Source: Erythrophleum ivorense (taxonomy: Eukaryota > Streptophyta > Magnoliopsida > Fabales > Fabaceae). Taken from it: a DNA stretch of 64,000 nucleotides. A program made the translations under genes and the position numbers. The notes under the pieces are model-generated. The model had not been told where the DNA came from and searched no databases. It was given only the letters and a program-made list of their open reading frames with translations. The DNA is taken from the NCBI GenBank assembly GCA_026724425.1, contig JAIUCV010000005.1:36553784-36617783 (forward strand). The letters are read 5' to 3'. Of the stretch, positions 1 to 10,915 are shown piece after piece. Within the stretch, counting starts at the first letter, position 1. Each line of letters opens with the position of its first letter.

Positions 1-62
1 CTTTATCGTTCACTATAGCATTTATAATTGCTTGCTTCATATTCTTAGAGGAGTTTGAAGAC

Positions 63-356
63 CTACTTCCCCCTTTTCCTTTTATTACAAACATGGACCT
101 TCTTTTTTTTTTTAAACTCATGTTCTTGGGTTTCTTTGTCATCATCAAAACAATCAACAACATCATCATCCTTATTCATATCATCTAAAATCTTTTTAAA
201 TAAATTTTTTACCTCTTTGAGCACTTGTTCACAAAGTGCAACTTTCTTATATGTTCCTACTAAATGATATTTCACCCTACATGCTCCTCTCCACATAGTT
301 TTAGGACAATAGTTACATTTAACATGTAACCGAGTCTTAAGAGACTTACAATGATA
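63..356 (-). pseudogene. BED-type zinc-finger fragment of a hAT-like transposase
   Basis: The minus-strand frame reads through a CxxC pair (codons near 315-317 and 306-308, KCNYCPK), followed by RVKYHLVGT and a downstream VALC, which is the CxxC...H...C layout of plant BED zinc fingers at the N-terminus of hAT transposases. A stop codon (357-359) lies just upstream of the finger and the first ATG (296) falls inside it, so no proper start remains. After the finger comes an acidic then lysine-rich low-complexity stretch (DMNKDDDVVD, then KKKKK) instead of the transposase catalytic core. It is a dead fragment. The family call rests on the finger pattern; the catalytic RNase-H-like region is absent from the window. 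Confidence 0.55.
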
Positions 357-603
357 TCAAGCTATATTTTTCTTCACTTTTTTCAGAAGTCATAATTTAA
401 TTTATAATAAGAAAAAATAAGAATTAAAAAAACAATTGAAAATAAAACTAAAAAACTTTAATAATATTATTTTTTTCACCTAGCACTAGCTACAAAGAAT
501 TTTGCTTGAGGCCAAAGAATGTTGCTTCGCACAAGAGAATAATCTCTTACAACCAACTAAAAGAAAAATTTGTCCATTATATATATATAGGTGACAGTTT
601 TAA

Positions 604-1230
604 TTTCATGTAATTGCAAAATGCTAATTAAAAGAGGATAAGGCACATTAATTTTTATTCAATTAAGTTTAAAGTTGCACACTTCTAATTAAAAGAGGAT
701 AAGGGATCATATTAATTTTTATCTCAATAAATTTAAAACTTTTAACTTAAAATGGATAAGAGATATCAATTTTTAATTTATTATTTTATTAATTTTAAAA
801 TTGCAGCCTTCTAATTAAAAGAGGATAAAGGATATGAGTTTTTAATTTTTTTATTCAATTAAGTTTAAATTAAAGTATAATGAAATGCTTTCTATTTAAA
901 AAAATTGCAAATCCTTAGTTACATGTAGTAGCAATATTCTAATTACAAGAGAATAAGGGACATTAATTTTTATTTAATTAAATTTATAGTTGTAGACTTT
1001 TAATTAAAAGAGGATTAGGGATATTAGTTCTTAATTTAATAAGCTTAAAACTTTTATTTGGAAAAGATAAAGGATATAATTTTTAACTTATTATTTTGTT
1101 AAGTTTAAAATTGGAACTTTTAAATTAAAAGAAGATAAAAGATATGAGTTTTTTAATTTTTTATTTAATTAAATTAAAATTAAAATATAATAAAAAAATT
1201 TTACTTTAGAAAAATTGCAAATCCCAAAAC
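604..1230. repeat. Tandem duplication of a ~312-bp AT-rich unit
   Basis: Two direct copies adjoin each other, about 607-921 and 922-1230, with offsets of 315 bp at the left landmark (catgta...gcaa) and 310 bp at the right landmark (aaaattgcaaatcc). Each unit contains shorter degenerate copies of a phrase like taattaaaagaggataaggg, roughly every 60-80 bp, so the repeat is two-tiered. No gene is visible here. Confidence 0.7.
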
Positions 1231-1410
1231 TAATGAAGTTGTTTTGCAGCTATCAAGTCCATTCATCTATTCAAATCATGTGAAGGCTAATAAATACAAA
1301 TAAACCACTTTCTGACCAAGATAAAAAAAAACTAATATATCACGTGAAGTAAAGATGAGGCTACAACCATCTCAAAAAAGGATTTACAAAGGAACAAAAA
1401 AAGGAAACAG

Positions 1411-1494
1411 GAGTGTCTTCTTCCTCTTGTGGGTTGCGTCGGGTCACAGAAGGAATGTCTTCTTCCTCCCGCTAGTTACATCGGGTCATGAAAA
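1411..1494. repeat. 42-bp imperfect tandem duplication
   Basis: Two adjacent copies (1411-1452 and 1453-1494) share tgtcttcttcctc and tcgggtca at a constant 42-bp offset. The GC content is higher than in the surroundings. No coding role is apparent. Confidence 0.65.
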
Positions 1495-1891
1495 ATTGGA
1501 CTTCGTGACTCGATGCAAGACAAGTTTTTGAATCACCGAAAGTCTCTTAATTGCCATTTTCGACTTGATCCATGCAATTCAAGTGATCCAAACACACAAC
1601 ACAAGCCATATACTAATTTAAACATTGATATGTATCGTTGGCTAGTCGAATCATATCATCCATGCATCTTGAATTTTGAATCAAATGATTTCGATAACTA
1701 TGATTTTTAGTATGTACTTTGTGTTATACCTAATTATATTGAATGCCTTGAATTATAAAATGTACTTTTAATGTTGGATCATTTGTTTACAAGAAAAATC
1801 ATTTATGCATCTTTACAATCAAGCCATTCAATGCTAACTAGGGAATTTTAGGCTTTGATTGTAAAAATTGCAAGTTGATAGTGATTTTTTA

Positions 1892-2063
1892 GAGAGAATT
1901 ATAGTTAATGACCTAAAATTAAAAAAAAATTATTTTAGAGAACCTATTACCACTAGATTTAGAGGGTTTTATTTAAAGTCAGTAATGATCTATCTTAAAA
2001 TAATAGTAATAGGTCCTTCAGAATAATTTTTTTAAATTCTTGGTTCTCAACTATAATTCTCCC
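1892..2063. mobile_element. MITE copy 1 (TA-flanked, long terminal inverted repeats)
   Basis: A 172-bp element starts gagagaattatagttaatga and ends with its approximate inverse, finishing ctataattctccc. It is flanked by TA on both sides (1890-1891 and 2064-2065). The inner halves are also largely inverted, so the whole element could fold into one hairpin. It shares its termini with the element at 40047-40219. A TA duplication and hairpin structure fit Tc1/mariner-type MITEs, but the termini are not the classical Stowaway sequence. Confidence 0.7.
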
Positions 2064-2136
2064 TATTTTTTATTACACTAAGTACTATGAGAGTTGTTAA
2101 ATGCCTATTAAGTATTTGATAAATTTTACAAAGGTA

Positions 2137-2219
2137 ATTGCTTAGTGTATTTTAACAATTCTAGTATTTTTATACTAAATTGCTTAGTGTATTTTAACAA
2201 TTCTAGTATTTTTATACTA
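2137..2219. repeat. Near-perfect 41-bp tandem duplication
   Basis: Two consecutive copies (2137-2177 and 2178-2219) both run from attgcttagtgtatttt to ttttatacta without visible mismatch, which indicates recent slippage. Confidence 0.8.
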
Positions 2220-2877
2220 TCTCTAGTCTCATATATAAGAAGTAAATAACTAACTCATGAGGATTAAGAAAGTTGGTTACAAGCAATTAATCTTCTTAAT
2301 TTTGTCCCAAATAAAAAAAATTATTTTTTAGGAATGCCCATATTTAATGTGTGTACTTTCTCCTTGAAATTAATGACAGTTATTACTTATAGTTTAAAAG
2401 ACTCATTTAACAGAAGGTATAATTAGAATACTATAATTAATATACAAGACATTAGTAATTTGTTTTTTATATTTTAGATCAAATCAAACCTAAAAGAAGT
2501 CTTTTATATATAAGATCGGAGTTAGTATTAATTAGGATGTGTTATTGTTATCAACACCTGATTCTCTTGTATTTCAATTTTATTAGTTCATTGATAGTTT
2601 AATTAATTTAATTACAAGCTTACGTTAGATACTTAATGCCTTTGGTGAGTTGTTTGGTGCTTGATGAATTGATCTTGGGGATCACTAACTAGACTTGGAT
2701 TTCATTTAATGACTCAATTAATTAGTCAATTAAATATTTACTGTAAATAATAACGAGGATTGATATTTGCATATCGATGAGTAAAGATGTAACGTAGATC
2801 ATAAGATCAATAACCCAAAGTGTTGGACTTACGTAGCCCAATCTTACTAAGAGTAATTTCTACTTGGGAGGGGAACT
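2220..2877. other. AT-rich intergenic DNA
   Basis: No open reading frame, structured RNA or terminal repeat could be supported here on either strand. Confidence 0.5.
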
Positions 2878-3575
2878 TTTTAAAACTTTTATTTTAATAT
2901 TATTAATTTTATGTTAAAAATTATAAATTTAATTTATTTTTAGATTTAAAAAAGTGATTATTTTATTTTGATTAAATACATATTTAATATTTGTTATATT
3001 ATATAAATAATAAGTATAAAAATATTTTAGTTAAAATAACTATAATAGTAGTTTATCTTTTGTTAAAAGAAAAGTCAGTATAATATTTTTTTTATTTTAA
3101 GGGTAAGCATAACTTTTCAAAACAAAATAAAAGATTGTACAATTTAAAAATATTTTAAAAAATAGAAAAATAATTTAATCTATATATTTTGAATAGAAGT
3201 AACTTAGTACACTTTTACGCATTTTTTTTAAAGGAACAATGCTCATAATAAAAATTAATTATAAAATATATGATTAAAAATGTGATGGTTCTTGTATTAA
3301 ATTTTGTGTGGCAAATTTATTTGTAATAAGCGTGATTTATTAATGAAGTGTTGGACAATACTTACTAAAAATGTTGAGCAAGCATAATACAGAAAAGGAT
3401 TGGTTCCTGTAAGTTGCTTCCTTCCCCCGTCTCCCCTAGCGGAAAACGAACGGAACGTGAATTGGATAGCTTTCCGTTCTGGCTCTTGTAAAGGGTAAAA
3501 AGGTAATTTTATTAAAGGAGCAGCAACGTTACAAAGCAAGAAGATATCTATCTGCGTCGAAGTATACAAACTAAA
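2878..3575. repeat. Left copy of a diverged ~700-bp direct repeat
   Basis: This stretch aligns in direct orientation with 5395-6095. Shared landmarks include tttgtgataaatgcgattta-like sequence, gaggtgt-acaatact, atgttgagcaagcataat and agcaagaagatatc near the right end. Only the left copy carries a GC-richer insert (about 3390-3500). The 90-residue minus-strand ORF inside it (3297-3569) has no recognisable domain and is not conserved in the other copy, so it is not called as a gene. Confidence 0.5.
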
Positions 3576-4709
3576 TACGTAAAATATGTTAAAAAATGCT
3601 TCAACTTAGAGATGATTTGGTATATTATCATTTTAACTTTGATATTCTAGAAATATGATGGTATCTATAACATCTTGGCATATTGCTATCTTAAATGTTT
3701 AACGTTATCGATCCAATATTTTTTTTTCGATGAAAATTATGCGAGATGTTTAAATCCTTAAGATAATATTATTTTAAGTGATATCTTGTACCCCTTAATA
3801 ATTGTGAGGATTTTATGGCTTTGATAATGTTTATAAAATTTTAATTTTGTTTTTAATATAATAATTTTCTTTTAATTCTCATCTTAAACATAAAAATTTT
3901 AAATATTATAATATCTTATACTTTTATATTTTAATACGGTTTATATAGTTGTTAAAAATGTGAAATATCAATTTATCAATATACTCTTTCATATCCATCC
4001 CCTGTCAAGTTTGGTGTATGAAAAAGGAGTTTTACCTAAACATCTCTTCCAATCTACAGATTACGAGTTTAATTTCTTTATTTATTTCTGAGAAAAGAAA
4101 AGAAAAATAAATATAGCAAATTTGAATTATACATATTTTAATACTGGTCAAGAACAACGCAAACGGATCCTCCACTGTGAATAGCAAATTTGAATTATAC
4201 CTATACATTTGGACAGCCTAAATCTTAATTTCTTTTTATATTTTTCTTGGTCTCAGCATTTACCTTTATATTTTAATATTTGTTTATTTTGAAGGAAACA
4301 AAATATAAGTAAAAAAAAAATTTCAATTATTATAAGACAAATAATCTGTTTGATGAAAGTTGGAATATTGTCTTCATTACGTGTTTTATTTCTTTTAAAA
4401 TTAAAAAAAAAAAGTCAAAACAAAAAATAAATAATTGAAATTAAAATATAAGATATTAAAAAAAACTAAAATTTAAACCACAATTCATACTTACTGCTTG
4501 CTAAGAGCATATCCTTATTCCAAGAACATCGGTGGAACCGAAAACTTTACTAACAATAAACAATACGCATATTCTCACACCTCCATAAATTAAAATCCTT
4601 CAACAAATATATTCCATACGAAACACACACAATCCAAAACACAAATTCAAAAAGAAGACGAATCAGAATAATTAGACAGATAAAATGAAAGTAGCAAAAT
4701 GGATGCTAG
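3576..4709. other. AT-rich spacer with a short direct repeat
   Basis: No gene is visible. A 20-bp exact direct repeat (atagcaaatttgaattatac) occurs at about 4113 and 4181, bracketing roughly 48 bp that contain ggatcctccactg. The right end would hold the 3' untranslated region of the minus-strand gene at 4710-5042 if that gene is real. Confidence 0.4.
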
Positions 4710-5042
4710 CTAGCTGAAGAGAAGTCCAAGGAGAAGGGAGGTGCAAAGAAGAGAGGAAGCGAGGCGGAACACGGAGACTGGTGTAGTCTTGACCGCGGAC
4801 GATCTTCTCCCACGCGCACGAGTTCCAATCCTACCTTTTCTTATGTGAATCTCAAGCTTTCTGTGGTGAAGGAAGAAGAAGAGGCTGTGATGCTGCTTGT
4901 GCTTGAGCTCTTTGCTTTTGTGTGTAGTTAGGGATCCCTCATGGGTCACATTAGCTGATGAAGTTGGCTGAAAATAATAGAATAAAAAGAGAGCCACGAG
5001 GGAGACACACCGCACGCGTCTTGTCTGGCTCATGCCTCCCAT
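4710..5042 (-). CDS. Small secreted or membrane-anchored protein, function unknown
   Basis: The protein is about 110 residues from the ATG at 5042 (MGGMSQTRR). An in-frame ATG at 5060 and another at 5033 are alternatives. After a short basic start there is a hydrophobic stretch (VSLVALFLFYYF) ending at a plausible signal-peptidase site (PTSSA). The middle is rich in histidine, lysine and arginine (KHKQHHS, LEIHIRKGRIG, RARGRR), and the C-terminus is hydrophobic (FRLASSLLCTSLLLGLLFS), as in GPI-anchored or tail-anchored proteins. The region is clearly GC-richer than its surroundings, has no internal stop, and is the only uninterrupted non-transposon frame of this quality here. I do not recognise the family. 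It sits between two direct repeats (2878-3575 and 5395-6095). A pseudogene or chance ORF remains possible. Confidence 0.5.
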   Translation of the reverse strand: MGGMSQTRRVRCVSLVALFLFYYFQPTSSANVTHEGSLTTHKSKELKHKQHHSLFFFLHHRKLEIHIRKGRIGTRARGRRSSAVKTTPVSVFRLASSLLCTSLLLGLLFS

Positions 5043-5158
5043 TCTACTAAGCAAAACCAAGCTATCAGAAAGAATTCTAATGGAGCAATGGAAATCTCTT
5101 TACCTATCTATCTATTAGTCACTGCTATAAAATTAAAACATCATCTTAATAATAAGAA

Positions 5159-5182
5159 GGGGTGGGGGGGGGGGGGGCGGGT
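5159..5182 (+). other. G-run (possible G-quadruplex)
   Basis: A nearly pure guanine tract with one T and one C interruption lies about 100-120 bp upstream of the minus-strand ATG at 5042, so a transcript of that gene would carry it as a C-run or the promoter would contain it. It is the most G-dense stretch in the window. Run lengths of this kind are also prone to sequencing error. Confidence 0.7.
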
Positions 5183-5238
5183 GACTCCAAAACGTCATTA
5201 TTAACAAGAAATATTAAAATAGACTCCCATGCGATATA

Positions 5239-5247
5239 CTATATATT
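5239..5247 (-). promoter_or_regulatory. Possible TATA box of the small secreted-protein gene
   Basis: On the minus strand the sequence reads aaaatatatag about 200 bp upstream of the ATG at 5042, a plausible TATA position with a 5' untranslated region of about 160 bp. The region is so AT-rich that chance matches are common. Confidence 0.25.
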
Positions 5248-5394
5248 TTGGATAAATTACTTTGTTCTCTTTAATAAAATGTTTAAATTATATATTTATC
5301 TTTTATATTATAAAAATATACATAAACTTCTCTTAAAATAAAAAAGAATGAGATATAATATTAAATTTTTAATCAAAATATAATTTAATAAAAA

Positions 5395-6095
5395 TATTTT
5401 TTTCAAACTTTTTTTTCAATATTATTTATTTTGTGTTGAAAACTATAAAATTAATTTATTATAAAATTTGAAAAATAATTATTTTAAATTGGTAAAATGT
5501 ATGTTTTATTTTTAAATAATAAATATAAAAATACTTTAATCAAGATATGTAAAACTATACCTTATATTCTATTGCAGAGGAAGTTGCATCTTTTGATTTA
5601 TTAAAAAAGAAAAGTGTATAATTTTTTTTTAAAAAAAAAATTTAATTTAGATATTTCTAAACAAAAATTTATCCTATATATTTTAAATGGAAGTATGTTA
5701 GTATATTTTATGGATTTTTTTTAGGAAATAAAGCTTAAAATAAAAATTAATAGTAAAATATATAATTAAAAATGTGATAACTCTTTCATTGAATTGTGTG
5801 ACAAATTTATTTGTGATAAATGCGATTTATGAATGAGGTGTCAGACAATACTTCCTTAAAAAGATCTCATATTTCGTAATGAGGTTTTATTTCTTTAATA
5901 CATTTGTTAAAACTAAGTGGCAGTGTAACAAGAAAAGAGAATTTAACATCAGCGGACCATAATGTTGAGCAAGCATAATTCCAAAAAAATTAAGGAGTGG
6001 TACTATTAATTAATTAATTAATTAATTTTTATTAAAGGCCCAGCAGTGATACATAGCAAGAAGATATCATTATGGGCTAAAGTATACATGCTGGG
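5395..6095. repeat. Right copy of a diverged ~700-bp direct repeat
   Basis: This is the partner of 2878-3575 in the same orientation. It lacks the GC-rich insert of the left copy and instead carries an (AATT)n microsatellite at about 6007-6028. Identity by eye is only moderate, so the duplication is old. Confidence 0.5.
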
Positions 6096-6161
6096 TAATG
6101 AGTGATTTAACAATACAGTCTAAAACTTTGAGCGTGATTATCATTAGGACAGGACTTTTAT

Positions 6162-8273
6162 CACTACAACAATATTCATATTTTTTATTGACGATTTTGA
6201 ATGAAATTCAATTCATATGATAATTTTTTTAAAATTTTTACATGATTTTCAACTAAATTTTAATTGAATAAAAAAATTTTAGTCACTAAACAATAAAAGA
6301 TAAAAAAAATCTGTCAAAAATTAAGAAAAAGCTACGCATTTCAAGATTTTGTCCGCCTTGGACATTGACCAATTGAAAATTAATTTTTCTAATCTTCAAC
6401 AAATTTATATTATTTTTAATTTTTTAACTTCTAAATATTAATTTTTTTCTAACCAAAATTTAATCGTTGCCTTTTTTTAAAGATATCCCAAAAAATAAAA
6501 ACAAATAAAAATAAGTTAATGTATTGATAAATTATATAAAATTTATATAGTGATAAATTAATGCATCTAGTTAAAAATAAATAAATGCATTTAAAAATGT
6601 ATTAAAAATCATGTATTTAAAAATAATATATTAAATAAAAAATAAAATTTAAAAGACATAATGCATTACATTAATGCAATGCATATGCAGACTGCCTAGG
6701 TATTTGTTGATTGCATTTTAGTTGGCCAATGCATTGGTCGACAGAAGATTAAGAGCCAACTAAACTTCTGTTGGTATTTCTTTTTTATTAAAGATTTTTT
6801 GAGTCTTTTAGTTTTAAACTTTGGGCTTGAATTTTAAAAAAATTGTAAATTTGGAATCCCACCAATTTCATTCATTCTTTTTACATATACAATTCTTTTT
6901 CTCTTATCTTCAATCTCTTTTTCTCTAATTTTCAATCTGTCTTCCATCATTTTACTTTTCATTTTTTTTTAAGGTGTTTGTGATTTCCTCTTCATCCGCA
7001 CGGGTTATTGTTTCTTTCTTCACACACAAATCATTGTAAATTCATCCTCTTCTTTTATTTGCTCTTCTTTATAAATTTCATTGTCTTTTTCCAATTCATC
7101 TACTCTCCAACATCTTTCATTTTCATTTTCACATTATTTCTTTTATTTCTTACACAGACGGTTGGTTGGACAAGTTGCATAAATGTAAAATTTATCTATT
7201 CTTCAATATAAACCTCTCTCTTCATATTTTGTTTTTTATTCTTCATCTTTCTTTTAAAGTTTATTACAAAAAAAATTGCATTAATGTATTTTTACGTATG
7301 TCCTAAATTTGTAGAAATGATGGAGAAAAATGAAAGAAGAAGATGAAGACAATGAAAAAAGAAGCAAGATGAAGATGAAGGCCATGGAATACTGAAAGAA
7401 CATGAAAAATAATTATTAATAACTAATTTTTAGGATAAGACGATAAAAAAAAACCAGCCATCTGGAATTTGCGGGTCATCCTCGATGAAGCATTCCATCA
7501 TCTTAAGCTCAATTGAATCTGCTAGTTCAACTCCAATTACATATATAGTCTTTTCTTTGTTTTCTTGGTTTGAAAATTGAATCTGTTGGTCATCCTCAAC
7601 GAAGCAATCTAGTGGTTGTGGCAAAACACCAAACACGAGAATCCTTCTTGTGGGACACACGTCGAATCGTTGTAATAGAAATCAAAACAAATTTAAGAAA
7701 ATAACAGATAATCTAATTGAAATTTAGTCAGGATCCATTTTTAACTGAATTTTGGCCACATACTATCCGTCCAAAATTCAGTCAAATATGGATTTTTGGA
7801 TCAATTTCCTTTGAAAATGAAATTATTTTTTAGTAAATAAATTAAATATAATACTAAATTATTTTTAATTTTAATTTTTTATTCTATTAATTATTATTTA
7901 TACTAATTAATATTTATAATATTAAATATATAATAAAAATGATTATGCCTTTTTATTAATATAATCTAATAATTAATTATAATGTATTAATATATATTAA
8001 ATTAAATTATTTTTCATTACCAAATTTTGAAATCAATTAAAAACCTGCATAAAAGCTACAAAACTACAATGAATTGACATGTATATCATACGGATATAAA
8101 GTCACTATTTACTACCATTTTATGACTGAAATTCAATCAATAACATTTATCGACTAGCCAAATCCAGTTGAATTGTGCAACTAATATTTTAGTTGAAAAT
8201 GAAACATTTCCAACTGAATTTGTCATTTTCCTAACTAAAGCTTCAGTTGGTATTTTGAGTTTTTGTTGTAGTT
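6162..8273. mobile_element. CACTA-like non-autonomous DNA transposon
   Basis: The left end is CACTACAACAAT and the right end is the inverse, ...TTGTTGTAGTT, one base off CACTACAACAA. Subterminal regions carry repeated short motifs of the ttcagttgga type in both orientations, as expected for CACTA elements. The flanking three bases (tat on the left, aga or tag on the right) do not form a clean duplication. No transposase is recognisable. A 76-residue minus-strand ORF (7430-7660) contains an internal imperfect repeat (CFVEDDQQIQ and CFIEDDPQIP) and is preceded by purine-rich sequence; it may be captured gene sequence, but I do not recognise it. Confidence 0.5.
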
Positions 8274-8677
8274 AGAAAGAAGCAAACAAGATCCAAATAT
8301 ATCTTGTATTATGACATTAACTGAGCAGGCCGAGATTGCACTAACATAGTGTTTGGTTGATAGACTAATTAACGTTAAGCACCAGTTGATCACCAATATC
8401 CAATTCTAATGAAGTTTGTCATTGCCTGGTAAATAAGAGCTTATCCTTTCCACTGCTTTTATAAGAAGCTTATTTCTAGCAAACCAAATGTTATCTAGTA
8501 CTAATCAATAATGTTAGTCTATAGTAATCTAGGAGTGGGACTTCTCCTTTTTCCCATGGCAACAAAAAATATTCGTCGTATGTGAGCTTTTCCTAGTGTT
8601 TTATTATTAAGTATAGTTATGATATTTTCTGTGGATCTATCTATTCATCAAATCAATAATAGTTCTATCTATCAATA
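8274..8677. other. Unassigned spacer left of the nested copia element
   Basis: No ORF, inverted repeat or tandem repeat is visible. It borders the copia 3' LTR; the five bases just before that LTR (caata, 8673-8677) match the five beyond the 5' LTR (taatt, 56024-56028) at only three positions. Confidence 0.4.
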
Positions 8678-10903
8678 TGTATGGTCTTAAGGGGGGATTG
8701 AATTAGATTGTACAATTATTTGGCCTTCTTTTATTATTTATGAGTCCTTTAAGTAATGTCAAGTTCTCAAGGAATTTGATCCTACTCCTTGAGACAAAAG
8801 ATTTAAATACAAAGTAAATAGAGTAGGGTAGAGGGAGAATCACACAACTGATTTATCTTAGTTTGGACCAAAGTATCCTACATCTAGTCCTTAAGCATAT
8901 AATAACAAACTTTTATCAAGCATAGATAATCACCAAGGATGCAACCTTACAAGCACAGGCACAACACTCTTACTTTTACTACCTTTCCAAGGCAATCTAA
9001 TAGGGCTTAGCTTACAATTTTTTTTTTCTTCTCTCCACTTGATTTTCCACTCTCGAGGTTTTTACACAAGGATCCTACAAAACTATTCCCAAGGTTTTTC
9101 TACAAGATACCTCTAAACTTCTCCCTTAAATTTTTCCCAAGATATTTAGAAGCTCAAGATCAAAGAAAGATTCAAGTTGAACACTAGAACTCTCTAAGAA
9201 TTCTCTAAAAATACAATAGCTAACTCACACAAAGCAATAACACATTAATGTACAACTAGAATAACTTCAAAGCAAAATGATCATCATTCAGTTCTCTCTT
9301 CTTGTTCTCCTCCTTAAATGTCTTCCATATATATATATATATATATCTTAGCCTTCAACTTAGTAATCATTGACATTAACTTCCTTAGATTACATAAATA
9401 TGCTCACTAATAAGGAATCTATCTTGAATGTGTCCAATTGATAAAAAAAAAAAAAGTGCAACTTCTTTATTCCATAATATGTAGTCTTTAAAATTGCAAA
9501 ATGTTAACTTCATTTTATGTTGCCTTTTAGAGGAACTTGAATGAATCTCCATAATTGTTGCTTCATTTTTGCTTCCTTCAAATTGTCATTTTCCTTTTCT
9601 AATATCATAGATTTTCTTTTTTTGTACCTAAGCAGAATTATATAATTAACAGCTCAAGGTAATCAAATCATAGAGAATATTTATGTGTTAATATCTTGAC
9701 TTAGACATTCAAAGCTATTTGAAAACATTCCTTAAGAATTTTTACATTAATGCGCAAGATATATTAATTGAAAAACATACTAGATAAGGTTCCTAAGATT
9801 TATATGCATATACCAAAAGCTTCCCTTATATGAGATCTTTGAAACTTTCTTATTATATTGAGTCCAAATAATAACTTTACTTATAAGATATCCAACTCAA
9901 TTTATGTCATATTTGAAAACTTACCATAATTGAGATATTTAATATAAAATTCAATCCTTGGTAATTAATCATTAAATCCAAATTTAAGCCCATGAATGAT
10001 GGGAAATCAAGGGGTGGCCCAATCTTCACGACGTAGGTTGATGGATAGATGATGGTTCGAGACCCGACGGAAGCAAATAGCCAACCAACGTTATAAGAAC
10101 GTTGACCTGCTACTTAGACAATGCGCCTAACCACGAACACAGTAAACCAATCCACACAACGACGCACTTGGATCGAAGCACGAATTGGGGGCTTTTGCGA
10201 ACTTGAATCACCAACCTAAAGATAGGTTGACAAGACAAAGGTTTCACAAGAGTAAAGAAAAGATAAGATTCTCACAATTAGAGAAACACTCAATAATTCT
10301 ACTACTTCCAATCTGATTCAAATGAAGGCAGAATACATATATTTATAGTGTAGCTCAAACCTATCTACTGGAGGAAAAGTAGGAAACTAACTACATAATC
10401 CTAACTGAAAGATCTAAAAAATAGGGATACAAAATCAAATCCTTTTAAAAATAGAAAAGGATAGATAATCAGCCTAATAGAAACTAATTAATACTAATGG
10501 GCTGGACATCTTGCATTTGAAGTACTATTCACGTCCTCTATATTCAATGGGCTCTTTAAGCATCAACCTGGGCTTGAATAAGCATGATTAAGGCTCCATT
10601 TACTTTCTCAATGCATGCACTAACATTATGGGCTTCTAATTCAGCAAATTGAAGCTCAATTGCTCTTTGTAGACGCTTAACTCTTCCTCTTGTCATTGGG
10701 CCATCTATCATCAAGTCCTTCTCCACACGAGCATCCTTCCCCACATGAGTCTGGTTCATATCAATGAAACCCATTAACATAATCTAAGTCCAAAAACAAT
10801 ATTTTTGATAATTACAAATTTGGCCCAAATAATCTATTTTCCAAAATATCTAAAATTGAACATGTTTGATCTAATTCAAAACTAAAAAGCCTTTGTCCCA
10901 ACA
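8678..10903 (-). repeat. 3' LTR of the ancient copia element (interrupted)
   Basis: It aligns along its length with 54555-56023; shared landmarks are ggattgaatt-ga-t near the left, gataatcaccaagga, a (TA)n tract (about 9327-9348 versus 55223-55257) and gcctttgtccca at the right. The sense-strand start is TGTTGGGACAAAG. The 767-bp LTR at 9997-10763 splits it. The (TA)n tract lies at the same place in both LTRs and may include the promoter TATA box on the minus strand. Confidence 0.85.
9997..10763 (-). mobile_element. 767-bp solo LTR inside the copia 3' LTR
   Basis: The insertion starts tgatggg and ends atatca, with TGAT/ATCA ends, and is flanked by a perfect 5-bp duplication atgaa (9992-9996 and 10764-10768). 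The uninterrupted copia LTR at 55.88 kb reads straight across the same point, which confirms the boundaries. On the minus strand a 74-residue ORF (10556-10780) contains DGPMTRGRVKRLQ, resembling a motif common near the C-terminus of plant gypsy polyproteins, so the LTR seems to contain coding-like sequence. The orientation is inferred from that ORF. Confidence 0.85.
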
Positions 10904-10915
10904 TTCTCCCATTTT
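10904..10915 (-). promoter_or_regulatory. Polypurine tract of the ancient copia element
   Basis: On the minus strand this is aaaatgggagaa, lying immediately before the LTR start TGTTGGG. Its position shows that 8678-10903 is the 3' LTR and that the element interior lies to the right. Confidence 0.75.

Noticed and set aside
55..267. 70-residue plus-strand ORF rich in Ser, Thr and Phe
   Set aside because: It is the antisense shadow of the BED zinc-finger remnant on the minus strand.
10015..10064. tRNA gene or tRNA-derived SINE head (A-box-like tggcccaatct and B-box-like ggttcgagacc)
   Set aside because: No cloverleaf can be drawn, and the whole segment is accounted for by a TG...CA solo LTR with a 5-bp duplication; kept only as a note.
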